In this document: positions 11,015 to 21,960 of the stretch, one piece after another | How positions within the stretch are numbered: position 1 is the first letter of the stretch | Layout: every line of letters begins with the position of its first letter | Assembly: GCA_016648135.1 (NCBI GenBank) | Contig: JADDOH010000304.1 | Span: 1 to 64,000, forward strand | Origin: Agrypnia vestita | Taxonomy: Eukaryota > Arthropoda > Insecta > Trichoptera > Phryganeidae | Length of the DNA stretch: 64,000 bases | Reading direction: 5' to 3' | Position numbers and translations under genes: made by a program | The notes under the pieces: generated by a model | Told to the model about the DNA's origin: nothing | What the model saw: the letters and a program-made list of their open reading frames with translations, nothing else | Database searches by the model: none

Positions 11015-11824
11015 GTACTTACTATTTTCCTTATGTAATAATGTTTTTCTTTTGTAATTATATTTCATTTTTATTTATCTGTGCACGCAATTGCGTATCA
11101 AAATGTTAGTAATATAAAAGAACTCAAGGTAGTGGAAAAATTTAAATTTGGAATAAATTATTTATAAAATGATCTAATTATCTTGTCAGAAACAGTACGA
11201 GTCCAGAAATTAGAATTTAACTTATCGTAGGAAATAAATTTTAATAAAATGTTAATAGGTAATGTTGCATAATATTACAAAAATGTAGATACGTAATATT
11301 TTTCAGTTACGTACATACCTACAAGCAGTATAACGATGATAGCCTAAATTGAAAATCCTACTAATTCAAAAAATTTGGTACAAATGCTTAAAATTCTAGT
11401 TAACAGTAGGTAAGTATATTTAATTTTCTATTCATCAGAATATATATATTTAAAATTATATTTCAATTTTCTAATCATCTTCTCTGAGATCCTTAAGAGT
11501 CCAGAAACTTGAAAAGAACTCTATCATGTGAAACACATTTTTATGAAATTTTCATAAACTTTTCCTTTTTTTAATAAAATATCATTTTAGGAATAACAAA
11601 AAAATATTTTTAAGCTATTAATGGGATGGCGGATGAATTAATTAATAATGTAACTTGAAAGTCGTACTTATTTTAAAGCTACGAATAAATAGATATTGAT
11701 GTTATCCTTCCTGGGGCGAGGCGCAACAGAAATTGCCTTCACACTGCACGCCACGCTCTCTGCGATGATGACAAGAGTAGTACAGGGAGATTAAGGGTAT
11801 GACTGACTCCGGATTAGGATTTAC
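11015..11824. other. AT-rich intron, nothing recognised
   Basis: No gene or repeat family recognised. A slightly GC-richer 110-base stretch (11705-11815) immediately precedes the coding exon's donor on the plus map. It may be conserved flanking intron. Confidence 0.45.
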
Positions 11825-11990
11825 CTTTCAGCATTCGGGTCCTGTATGAGCGTGGCCGGGATGCTGTGCTCTATGTCGTGGTCCGCCTCCTGGTGGTGGA
11901 GGGGGCCCCCCCCTCTCTCCTCTCCGTCGTCCTCGCCCCTCTCCTCGTCCTCCCCGCGGGGGCTGCTGTCTTCTGCGCTGCCTTCTTCTT
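11825..11990 (-). CDS. tsh: tsh upstream coding exon (acidic N-terminal segment, long isoform)
   Basis: The exon lies between a strong acceptor (TTTGTTCCTTGCAG, AG at 11991-11992) and a donor (CTGAAAG|GTAAAT, GT at 11823-11824). It is 166 bases: two bases complete a codon begun upstream, then 54 codons, then AG, which joins the exon at 5555 as an Arg codon. It encodes an acidic, Ser/Gly/His-bearing stretch beginning EEGSAEDSSPRGEDEE and ending DIEHSIPATLIQDPNAE. The acidic character resembles N-terminal regions of Tio/TSHZ proteins. Phase and splice signals agree exactly, which makes a chance open frame unlikely. The preceding exon must end in phase 1. I did not find it; no MPRRKQ-like start is visible within the window. 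Confidence 0.85.
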
Positions 11991-11992
11991 CT

Positions 11993-13690
11993 GCAAGGAA
12001 CAAATACACTTGCATTAGGATTTATCACTCAAGAAACAGAAATTCGCACCTCGCACCGCTATACCTGCGAGGGTATCTTCTTAAAGAGATTTCCCGTGGC
12101 AGTCTTATATGTGCGATGAAAAAACGATGAAAATTTATGGAAGACACAAAAAATTCATTTTGATTAAAATCGATAAGAAGCCACCTATATAATTTAATCT
12201 ATACAAATATATATTTTACTCGAATCAGATTTAAGATTCAGACAGTTTATTGAAAATTAAATGTATGTGCATTTATTTCTCATTAATAGATACGAAGTGA
12301 AGCACGTAGTGTCTCACAATACAGTGACTTTCTAAATATCGAGCAATCAGTACTTTGAAATAAGCTGTTTTTAATTAGAATTTCCACAAAATAAATTCAA
12401 ATAAAATATATATCGCATAATATTCATTATATAATCCCGGTATTCAAATTTAAATAAATATTTATTCATATTTCATCATTATATAAGCATTGAGATTTGA
12501 TTTTTTTCTCAAATATTCACAAAGATTATAATAATAATTCCAATTATTAAAAATATATCATGAATTGGATTCATCAATACAAAACGTATTTTTTATTAAT
12601 TAACATTTCTTGTGAATAAATTAATTAGAGTACAATACAATTCAGAAAGTTTCAAAGAAGTTTAAATTTCAAAAAAATAATCGTTAGATACAATATTTTT
12701 TAGATAAATAGATTAGTTCTTCAAATCTTTCTAAGTAAATTACTTTTAAAGTATTTTTTAGTGCCAGTAGTTATCGCTTACGATTGTTTTCAATTATGTT
12801 TTGTTGCATGTGATTTTTCAGACCCATTTTAAAAATGCACGTATTTCGTTTCATCTAAATATTTAATTTTCAAAGATAATATCTGTTGCTTAGTATTTCT
12901 TGTTAATACAAACCAAACACACTAAATGTATAATTATCTTAGCGAACATAAAAAAAAATTGCTGATAAATCAAATTTATATCAAATCAGGTTTACATATA
13001 CGGTAGTTATAATGTTATTTACAAAATTATTAGAAATTTTATTCAGACGTTGTGTTTTCAATGACAGCTCTCTTAGAGGTCTTAGAGATCTATTGGTTCA
13101 GAGCCTTCAGGGAGGAGGTGGGTAAATTTTTATTATTTATTTATTTATTTATTCATTCACTAATCTTAACAATTTTTTTAAACATTATAATATAAAAGCA
13201 TAGTGTTCATTTCATAAAACAATTAAAAAGATTCACAGATGTTAAGAACAAAATTTTACCGATATTTGGAAGTACCCTTACTACACTCGCCTTTATTTCT
13301 CTCAGTCCCATTCCTATCGGATCTATGTTGATCTATTTTTCTTTTTGCTTTTTTGGGATTTTAGATTACTTTTTTTATTATTATTATTTATGTCATTCAT
13401 GTTCTATTTTGCTTCGTGGATCTCTGTTATTATTTTACCCATTGTCCATTATATCACATCACTTTGTACTGTTGAGATTCCATGATTAAATAAATTAAAA
13501 TTATAAAAGTACATTTGTCAAAGAACTTTAATTTAAATTAATTTTTTAATTAATTTAATTTAATTAATAATTTAATTAAAACTTTAACAAAAACTCTTTA
13601 ATGCATTTTTTTCGTTATAGACCATTGCTGCGGCTATTTTACAAGGTAAAAAACTCTTATTAAGCTACAAAGCAAACTCAACAATACAAT
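11993..13690. other. AT-rich presumed intron, nothing recognised
   Basis: Strongly AT-rich. A TTTA simple tract lies at about 13131-13155. No coding potential, no tRNA-like box and no clear inverted repeat was found. Confidence 0.5.
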
Positions 13691-13699
13691 CAATAACAC

Positions 13700-14070
13700 T
13701 AGAGACCGACTGAACCTAAAACTTTATCCGAAACCCAATTTCGGCTTCTGTTCTGGTTTCGGTCGATGCCTTAAACGAAACCGAAATTTATGTATGCATG
13801 TTAAAATTAACGTTAGGTATATCCTGAAATCTAGCGTGTTTTTTCTAGATTTTTCTAGACATTCGGGTTAAATAACGTAAAAGACATCAATTTAATTAAT
13901 AAATAAATATTTTGATATATTATCTAGAACAACTCGTATTAAACTTATCTATGTGAACAATACGTGTTTTGATCGAGCGGAAGCTTTGTTAGATTTTTGA
14001 TCAAAACCGAAACCACGGCCGATCTTAGTATTTTTGGCCGAAACCGAGGCTTTGCTTGGGTATTAAAAAT
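13700..14070. repeat. Probable non-autonomous DNA element with CCGAAAC-rich ends
   Basis: One side carries AGAGACCGACTGAACC followed by TTTATCCGAAACCC and AACGAAACCGAAATT. The other carries AAAACCGAAACC and GGCCGAAACCGAGGC. Clusters of CCGAAAC words facing both ways are typical of a widespread class of insect non-autonomous DNA repeats. Exact ends and target duplication are not clear. Confidence 0.4.
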
Positions 14071-14161
14071 CACACACGCGTAACCTCACCAGAACTCGAA
14101 AATGTTAATAGGAAGGTGCATTGATTTTGAGGAATTTTCTTATAAAATTACAGCATTGTTT

Positions 14162-14870
14162 TTAAAAAGTGGTTATAAGTTGATCATTCAAAGTATTGCT
14201 AACACTAGCCACTATTTTTTCCCATCTTTCTGGCAGATACGGATACCATGTCGGAAAAATGAATCGTCTTTTGAGGATATCCACGAATCGACCTATTATT
14301 TGTAGATATCTTTTTGTATCTTCACAAAAAGTAGTTTTGCTCAGCCCGGCTATAATTTATCGATCGAAACAAGTGGTGTTCAGAAGGAGCAATGTCTGGA
14401 AAATACAGCGGGTGTGGTAGGACTTCCCATTTCAGCGTTTCCAGGTATCAGCAGTAGGAGCAGCTCATAGTACACAATACCAAGCAGCTCCCACCGAATG
14501 CAGAGCATGAGCCTCGCTCCATGGATATGCGACTTTGCCGTCGATGTTGATGCAAGGCCAGGATTATCCCATGATTATGTACTCTGGGATTGTCGTAGAG
14601 TATCCATTTTTCATCGCCAGTGACAATAAGTTGAAGAAAATCTTTTCGATTTATTGGAGTAGCTATTCAAAAATAAAAAAAGCCGCCTTTCCACGTCTCA
14701 CGGCTTCAGTTCGTATGAACCCATTTTCCTTGCTTTTAAATCATTGTCAGTGTACCTATGTAAGCGTCTAGAAATGGTTAAACGATGAACTCTAAATGAT
14801 TTTGCAAGTTTATCTTCATGGGTCTTCATCGAGTAACGCAACTCAAGCTGAAATTTCTCGCAAATGTTGT
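14162..14870 (-). pseudogene. Decayed mariner-type transposase
   Basis: Minus-strand reading in shifting frames shows the mariner landmarks in order. First comes a helix-turn-helix-like segment (TISRRLHRYT), then WVPHEL-like 'KMGSYELKP', then VTGDEKWILYDN (first catalytic Asp region). Next is HPLYFPDIAPSEHHLFRS, corresponding to the PYSPDLAPSDYHLF block with the second Asp, and finally 'PERWEKVV'-like ARKMGKNSG before a stop at 14162-14164. There are several frameshifts and stops, so it cannot be active. The N-terminus and terminal repeats were not located. Mariner DD34D transposases cut and paste at TA. Confidence 0.8.
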
Positions 14871-14968
14871 TTAGTTAGTAGGCAATTCAACATATTCGAT
14901 GCTAAAGTAAATCTGTTGTATAATGCCACATACTGAAAACCAAAGCCACATGATAGTACTTTGACATG

Positions 14969-15046
14969 GATATAGTAATAATATGTTTCGGTACGATATA
15001 GTAACAATTTGTTTCAGTACGATATAGTAACAATATGTCTCAGTGC
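14969..15046. repeat. 26-bp minisatellite, three units
   Basis: Three tandem copies of GATATAGTAACAATATGT plus TTCAGTAC, with a few substitutions, then a partial fourth. It sits between the mariner remnant and a GC-rich block. Confidence 0.9.
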
Positions 15047-15109
15047 GATAGATATACCACAAGTAATGCCCTCTCTTAGGAAACCCTTAAAATTAACGCA
15101 CGGTCCAAT

Positions 15110-15650
15110 ATATTTTAGTTTATTTAACTAAGGGCTCGCTTGTCCCCGTCAACTTTTATGAAGGGGCTCGCGCCCACCTCCGACACTTGACAATGGTATT
15201 TTATTTTGTCACCACTGCGCGCTGCGCTCACGTCGGCGTCGGCTCCAGCGGCCTCAGGTGTCGGCTGCAAGGAGCGCGGATCGCGCGCCCGTGCGCCGAC
15301 GACTGCGCGCCCGATGTCGGGCCGCGCGCTCCACCGGCCGATCACGAAAGAGGCTACGAAGTTGCGGAGTAAACATCCGATAATCCGGCTGCCGTATTGA
15401 CCCCCGGCGGAGGGTAAACAGGAGGCGGCCGCTTAGAACAATCGTAAATTAATTACAAAGCCAAACGAACAGTCCGCCGCGCATCTCCGTCCCGCTATCT
15501 TGTTTGGCCATCGCGCCGAACAAAGGGTGATAACGATGAGCGAGATACCTTTCATCGGGCGACGGCTCGGCTGAGGAAGAGTACCTATTCAAAAAATTAA
15601 AAAGCGTCCAAAACGGCATGACCGAACCATTAGAGGCGCGCTTCATTTAT
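15110..15650. promoter_or_regulatory. GC-rich unique block, candidate cis-regulatory element
   Basis: CpG-rich at 15130-15350, then a mixed-composition unique stretch to 15650 including a CGCGGCGGACTGTTCG-like segment (reverse sense, near 15470). Open frames on both strands have no protein-like signal. With the AT-rich surroundings this fits an enhancer or an alternative promoter of tsh, but only composition supports it. Confidence 0.35.
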
Positions 15651-15829
15651 AATTTTGCCAAATATTTTTTTTATTGTTTCTCGATGCCAGTAGGTACTAA
15701 AAATAATAAAAAACAAATGGGTTTAAAAATTGTGCGAAGGAAATAATACACACACACAAATACACTTATCTACTCTCACGTAAATTCTTACAACATAACT
15801 TCTATATTAATATAACCTTAGGAACAACG

Positions 15830-15990
15830 TTATTTACGGGACTATTATTTGAGATTTGATCTGATTGTATCGATGATTGGTAACTGAGATATACAGTCGT
15901 CCAGTGCAGATGGTTGACCGTAGAATCGCAAAAAATCAGTTACCAATCATCGATACAATCGGACACAAATCTCTAATAACGGTTATCGCT
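15830..15990. mobile_element. Hairpin MITE (same family as 35599-35781)
   Basis: Arms GATTGTATCGATGATTGGTA (from 15863) and its exact reverse complement TACCAATCATCGATACAATC (15941-15960) flank a short centre containing GGTTGACCGTAGAATCGC. The outer parts ATTTGAGATTT and AAATCTCTAATAACGG also pair. The centre GGTTGACC..GCAAAAAATC recurs in the element at 35.6 kb, so this is a dispersed family and not a one-off palindrome. Confidence 0.75.
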
Positions 15991-16272
15991 ATTTATTTAA
16001 TATGTAATGCAGTGAATTTTACAATGGTTTTATAATATTGTCTCATATTTATATTTGTATCTATGTGTTGAATTACTAACAAACAAATAAATTAATAATA
16101 TCTACTCCTATATAGTTACCGATAGACTTGCTAACATTGATAAGTTCGCTATGTTTTCCTGATATTTATTTATTATTTATTTTATATTTGTAAATAACGT
16201 GGTAAAATAATACATTGAAAATAAGGAAACATATTTTTCTACTATTTCTATGAGAGTCAGAGACTCGTGTGT

Positions 16273-16370
16273 AGAGAAAGACTACATAGGTATAAATTCA
16301 TAATAATCGTATCTAAAGTTAAATAGAGAAAAACTATACATAGGTATGAATTCATAATATTGTATCTAAA
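16273..16370. repeat. Imperfect tandem duplication, about 52-bp period
   Basis: AGAGAAAGACTACATAGGTA... and AGAGAAAAACTATACATAGG... repeat with the shared continuation ATTCATAATA..GTATCTAAA. Confidence 0.8.
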
Positions 16371-16855
16371 CATATATTATCATACAACTTTGATTCAGAA
16401 TTGAAGCAGTAGTAGCTTTGAACTTCTGTTATTATTTAGCGATAATACTGGGGTGGATTAGCCATCAATAGCAAACGCAAAATCTGAGCGCGCCCAAATA
16501 ATACTTTTTGAAAACGTCATCAACCAGGATTTCAGATTAATCTGCTACATATTACCAATTTCCCAATTTTCTGAAAATGAATATTTTTTAATTTTGATAT
16601 GTATTTCGAAATATGCGCCCTTGAGGTGAGTACTCGCGAAAACGGAGCTATATAAATGATCCAAATATTATTATTATAAATCAACGTTTTTTCCTGGATT
16701 AAAACGAATTTTGTTTTTAATGTGAATAGAAATTCATATCATTACATTTAAATTCTATGTATTGCATTTGTTATTACGAAATTATGGTAATAAATTGTCG
16801 CGAGCGCGTGGTACTTTTCTTTTTTTTTTTGATTAAAAATTATTTTATATTTGTA

Positions 16856-16925
16856 TTGCGACCTCACCGGTAATCGAACTCGGAACACCCTGTAAGAGAA
16901 GCCATTGTCATGTCTACCGGTCTAA
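16856..16925 (-). mobile_element. tRNA-like SINE head, type A
   Basis: On the minus strand there is an A-box-like 'TAGACATGACAATGGCTTCT' and a B-box-like 'GTTCCGAGTTCGATTACC' followed by GGTGAGGTC. It matches the heads at 28371 and 53769. No recognisable tail remains. Confidence 0.6.
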
Positions 16926-16999
16926 GAGTATTGTTAAAAAATTAAAAGGTCCGTACTAATTTATATTTACATACATTTTTTAAAATTTTCTCTTTGTAT

Positions 17000-17480
17000 G
17001 TGTTTCTCGGCACTATTTGCGAGTTGTGCGATAGTTGGCACAAAGGCAAATATAAAGCTGATAGGAGCAAACAGCCCTGCTCCAACTTACAACGCGTATC
17101 GCAATCACAGAGCTCATTTCCTGAATAATATAAGAAGGCTCCGTATGCGCACGGGGCGCGAGTCGCAGGAAAGCTCATACTTAATTAGCGCGGGCTTCGG
17201 GGTAAGAATTCAATTAACATGTCTGAATCATCCCGCGGGGCTCCCCGCCCGCCGCCCGATTGACGCGTGGAAATTGGTCCGCGAAAAACATTAGCCTGTA
17301 CGAGTGTATGTAATTAAGGCTGTCACTCGAGACGTTCCCGACGAACTCAAAAGAGATCAAAGAACCTGACGTGTTTGTAATTTCCCGATTGTGGAGGAAA
17401 CTGAAATGCTAATTATTTCCAAAACTAATTACGAATTAGTACGATTTTTTAAATCGAGGTTAATAATTTCCGCTTCTTTT
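17000..17480. promoter_or_regulatory. GC-richer unique block, candidate cis-regulatory element
   Basis: Non-repetitive, moderately GC-rich DNA (GCGCGGGCTTCGGGG, CCCGCGGGGCTCCCCGCCC) with AATTAG/TAATTA homeodomain-type words interspersed. No credible coding frame. Confidence 0.35.
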
Positions 17481-18299
17481 GTTGAGTGAAAAGCGCCGTA
17501 ATAGGCGACTTTTCGTCGAGCGAAACATCGTTATTTCTGCTTTTATTTTTACGATAGGTACTAGTGTTCTACCTGTCCTTAGATGCGGTTAGATCAGGCA
17601 AGCTATTAAGAATAGCATTAGAAGTACAAGTTGTGTTGGAATATAATAATACACCAAATTTTTATATTCGGAAAGGATCCAAATCTCAGAGTATTCCATA
17701 AAACTGGTGCGAATGTAAAATGTTACATTTATAGTGATTCACCCCTAAAGATTTCTACAGATACAGCGTTACATGACAGACATACGACTGGGCTTTAATT
17801 ATAAACCACCCGTTACCACGTTACTAAGAAACACATCGACACTATAAATACACTTTAATTATCTGAATTAATTTTATTTTTTAATTATTTTATTTGCAGT
17901 TTTCGAGACTTTTCTACCGTGTGTCTAGACGGAAGATTCCAAATGGGCGAGAATGCGTAAAATATTTTATTTTATTTAATTTATTAATGAAACGAATCCC
18001 CAATAGGAAGAATTAACTTTACACTTAGAATAAATTTACGACCCTTGCGTGTAACTTGAATCGCGCTGGTTAACGTGTCATTCTCGGGCGCCCTGGCCTG
18101 TTGTTGTAATTATAACCTAAATCCAGCGAGTTACCAACAGACAGACATTCGAAATTACGATGGTTGACGATATAAAAAAATCTTTCGCTAATGGATATTT
18201 CGTAAATTGTTAACGCGTAAGTTCTTCTTGTTTTCGTTTATAAAAAATAATGAAGTGTTGTTGTTGTGTACAATTATTAGATTTTAAAAAATATTTAAA
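17481..18299. other. Mixed AT-rich DNA, nothing recognised
   Basis: Unique-looking. A small GC-richer patch at 18050-18140 may belong with the neighbouring candidate regulatory blocks. Confidence 0.4.
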
Positions 18300-18460
18300 A
18301 TAATATAAATAAAAAAATATAAAAAAAAATAAAAATAAAAAATAAAAAAATAAAATAAAATAAAAAAAATAAAAAAAAATAAAAAAAATAAAAAAAATAA
18401 AAAAAAAACAAAAAAAATAAAAAGAAAATAAAAAAAAATATAAAAAAAAATTTAAAAAAA
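18300..18460. repeat. A-rich low-complexity tract (AAAAAAT-type)
   Basis: About 160 bases of A-runs broken by single T. The long minus-strand frame across it is all Phe/Tyr/Leu and is an artefact. Confidence 0.95.
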
Positions 18461-18479
18461 TTCGATCATTGTCATTTTT

Positions 18480-18830
18480 TAGAATTATTACGTAATTCAA
18501 TCACTAATTGCTCGCGCGTATCGAGCGCAATAAAAATAAATGGGTAAGAAAATATACCCCAAGTCCAATCATTAATTTTGGCGCTGCGCGCGGTTCCATG
18601 CTCGGCCGTGATTTAAAGGTCTGGAGTTATCAAAGACCTCAGCGCCACCCACGGTGTAAAAACAACGCAACAAGAAATGGAAACATTTCCTGTCTTCGAC
18701 ATCACGATTCCGACTTGTATCGCCGAGAGATCTGATGGTTTCATTAGCGGAGAGCAGATACAGCTTATACCTTGGAGAGAGACCACAATTTCACGAAGGC
18801 TCTCCATCAATAATTTATCATTAGATTTAG
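18480..18830. promoter_or_regulatory. Unique mixed-composition block, candidate cis-regulatory element
   Basis: Non-repetitive, balanced composition (for example GCGCTGCGCGCGGTTCCATG) bounded by low-complexity DNA on both sides. No credible coding frame. Confidence 0.35.
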
Positions 18831-19029
18831 TATACGGTTTTATTATTATATTTATTATAACTCGAATACAATTAACAAAAAAAAATATCGTAAAAAGTTG
18901 TGTATTACTTAATACTAAATAGAAAAAAAATTAAACAAAATTTATATTTTTTTATTTTTCTAGAATAATTAATTTTTCCGTCATTTAACATTTCGTTGCT
19001 GCATTATCGACAAAATAATTATTTTTATA

Positions 19030-19252
19030 CTAGCCGTACACCCGTGAAAAATCACGGAACGTTGTTCGCGTCTTTAAGCATTATTACATATTAACGGTAT
19101 ATTTTTGACGATCCACGGAGAGGCGGTGGTAGCGATGTGCGTACTTCCAGCCGTGTGATTTCGTTTTTTCAGCCGTTAGTTCGAATAAATTTAAGGACGT
19201 TACAGGAAGTTACGGATAGACAAACAGACAACGAAATTATTATATTTACCTT
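19030..19252 (+). mobile_element. Dispersed element 'H' (also at 61470-61632 reversed)
   Basis: It begins TACTAGCCGTACACCCGTGA and continues CGGAACGTTGTTCGCGT, TTTTTGACGATCC, GGAGAGGCGG, then GACAAACAGACAACGAAATT. The copy at 61.5 kb on the other strand keeps the same order. Lepidopteran genomes commonly carry such TACTAG..ACAGACGGAC sequences as LINE or SINE 3' parts. I cannot assign the class. Confidence 0.65.
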
Positions 19253-19344
19253 AATTCGTAAAAAATATATTAAAAAATGAATGATGAATCAATTAAAAAG
19301 ATATATGATAAATATATTGAAAAAATACTGGTCACCATCGGAAT

Positions 19345-19430
19345 ATTGAACACGGAACTTTTACTTGCCGAGGAACTGCGATAACAATTTCAGGGTTCGT
19401 ATCTCGGTGGTAACCGAATAATTCTCAATA
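19345..19430 (+). mobile_element. tRNA-like SINE head, type C
   Basis: A B-box-like 'CAGGGTTCGTATCTCGGTGG' followed by TAACCGAAT closely resembles the phrase GGGTTCGTATCCTGGTGGTA at 42.66 kb. The A-box part is degraded. Confidence 0.45.
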
Positions 19431-19879
19431 GATGGATTTTTTTAATCGATTTTTTTATTGATCGGGCGCGACGCTACGCCGAAAAAAAGTCCCGGGAAAA
19501 GAGAACAGAGAATCGAACACTATTTGTAAGAATGAGTATGTTATTTTAGTCACCGTGATTTCAAATTACCTGATTTTTCTGTCTACACGCAGAGCGTTTG
19601 TGAAATAAGTGTGCCGTGATTTATTGTCTCTTTCAATGCGATATTTGCTACATATGAAAGTCGGCTAGTATGGTAATAAAGTGTCCATATTATAATACGT
19701 CGATGCTTATTTCAGTATAATTATGATCATAATATTCATTTTTTTATGTGTTTGATTAGATTATAACGAGTGACGGTAGGTAGTCGAAATAAATTTATTA
19801 AATGAAAAAAGTATTCAATACATTTAAGTGAACTGGTAAGTATCGAATTATGAAAAAGTACATTAAGTTCTCGATTAAA

Positions 19880-20345
19880 TTACAAGGATACACATTCGCA
19901 AGTCTTCATTCTTTCACGGTTCATTGAAACAGATCGGGAGATGTATGTAAGTTCATCCCCGTCGCCCGCAACCCTCAGCGCCACCTCCTCATCACGACTG
20001 CTCGGCAAGTGACAAGACGGAAATTATAGTGAAAAGTTTATTTACGAATACACCCCCAGGAGAATGGCAAAGCTGAGAAAGATTTCCAGATAATCGCGAA
20101 GGGGTTGCAGATATATATCACCTGTTTATAAATCTTAAAGATGTTCGTAATGAGTTTTCTTTCCGCATCCACCACTGATAAATGTTCTCCGTGGCAGCTT
20201 TACTGAGATAAAGTAAGTTATGATAGGAACACGGACACGGTATTGGGAGCGATTGATCGTCTGCAGGGAAATTCCTAATCACGTCGCGAGTTCTCATTAT
20301 GGACGATAGAAAGTCTATTTTAATCAAACTTGTTAGAGAGATCTA
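19880..20345. promoter_or_regulatory. Unique block, candidate cis-regulatory element
   Basis: Non-repetitive, mixed composition, with ATAAATCTT, GATAAA and ATTGATCG words. The stretch 20040-20340 has the texture of conserved non-coding DNA, but this is judged by eye only. Confidence 0.35.
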
Positions 20346-21020
20346 AAACTAGAGAGGAGTACTGTAAAACAGAAGTCATTAGATGAAAACTTTACAGGTT
20401 TTTTTAGCATAATGGTCGCCTGCCCATCTGAATTAATCGTTAGTTAAGTGATTATCATCTACGATATTACGCACTAGCTTACATGGACATACAGAACAAA
20501 AATTAATAAAAATGCTTACATGACCTGAACGACTTTTATTTATTTATTTCTGTTTATTTTTTTCTTTTTCCTTTTCTTTTTGTAGTGAAAGCATAATTAA
20601 ACTTAAATTAAATTAAATTATTATATTATTTTTGATTATTTAATTTTGTATTTTGCATGTTGAATTAAAATTGTTATGATTTATTGATCCTTTAATACAG
20701 AACTAATTAAGGAGATTGTGAACATAATTATTTACATAATAACACTTGCAGAAACTAAGGTAAATTACCGAAACGCCTTACATAAAATTAATCAATAAAT
20801 AAATAAATAATGTAAAAATGAATGTTGAATTGTATATAAAATAACATGATATGTAAAATATTTATAAAATAGTGAAATGACTATAACCTATGTGACATAA
20901 AAAACAACCCGTATCTACGGAGTAAGATGTAATCATGATACATGGATGTTACATCTGATATATTTGGTGAGGATGGAGAACTACGTTAGACAGATGTGAT
21001 ATATTTATTACAAACTGACC
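20346..21020. other. AT-rich DNA, nothing recognised
   Basis: TTTATTTATTT and AATAAATAAATAAAT tracts about 260 bases apart could be the ends of an old element. Nothing else is recognisable. Confidence 0.4.
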
Positions 21021-21560
21021 ACCATTTTTATAAATCAAAGAGCTGTAATGACTCCTGATCCGCGGTGAAATGGCCGCGAAAGTTGGCTCTCTCCTGCGGG
21101 GGTTTCCAATTATAAATCAAACAGCGCGGTAATGAGAAGGGACGCCGGCCCCAAGGAAGAAAGATGGTCCCAGTAAACACGTGTGATCGGCCGAGATTAT
21201 CCGATGATAGGGGGTAAAGTATGGATACAGGCGGGAGCCAAGCGAAAAACAGAAAGCTAAACAAACTGCACTCGTTGAAATGTACATTCGGCGACCCGAA
21301 GTTTCCGAGGAAAAGAAAAAATCTGGCGATTACGTCGCGTTTACTTCACCCGTTTCTTTTCGGGGTGTAGACGGATTCGGGGGAGGTTTTGGGGTCTGCT
21401 AGGAGTAATGGCCCCTTTAGGGCCCGCGGATCGCCGGTCCCGCTGGGACCTCCTGACTGATGTGCCCGTCCGGCCTCTGGAAGTGGACTTCTCACCACCG
21501 CTACCTCTTTTGCTTCCGCGCTGCCATCCCTGTGCTTGTAAAGGTACTCGTATTTTTAAA
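21021..21560. promoter_or_regulatory. GC-rich unique block, candidate regulatory element or alternative promoter
   Basis: A clear GC-rich island with CCCGCGGATCGCCGGTCCCG. Its distal edge carries a minus-strand ATG with good context at 21525-21527, reading MAARKQK and then a GT donor at 21503-21504. The exon would end in the phase required by the exon at 5555 (see findings). Confidence 0.4.
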
Positions 21561-21659
21561 TGCCAAAAAACGAAGTAAAAAAGACAAATTTAAGTCATTA
21601 AATTATAATTAGTCGTGTCTACTTGGCATTTTATTGGATATACATATTATATTATCGGC

Positions 21660-21960
21660 ATATTATTCTTGAAAGAATCTTTCTTCCGAATACAAGCACA
21701 ATCGGATTACCACTCTCGTCCGAGATCTCGGGGGTATTGTGACGTCACACAGCTTTATCAAGTGTTGGGGCGAGTTAACTTTGACTGTGCGTGACTCCGA
21801 CGGCCCACGGACGAACGTACCTAGTACCTACACAGTACCCAGCACCCAGCCCGCGTGCGTACTGCGGTAGTTGCCAGATAGGAGTAGGTAGGTACGAGTA
21901 CACTTCTAGGGGTTAAGTGTTGTTGGGATTGTGTAAACAAAGGCACTGTTAAATTAGCAC
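21660..21960. promoter_or_regulatory. Unique block with a full CRE palindrome
   Basis: Contains TGACGTCA at 21740-21747 (CREB/ATF-type palindrome), CGAGATCTCG at 21721-21730 and repeated GTACCTA words. No coding frame is supported. Candidate enhancer. Confidence 0.35.

Noticed and set aside
11991..12015. ATG at 12013-12015 as the start of the acidic exon
   Set aside because: The intervening TTTGTTCCTTGCAG is a textbook acceptor, so the ATG is probably intronic.
18210..18500. 96-codon minus frame
   Set aside because: Phe/Tyr/Leu only, generated by an A-rich tract.
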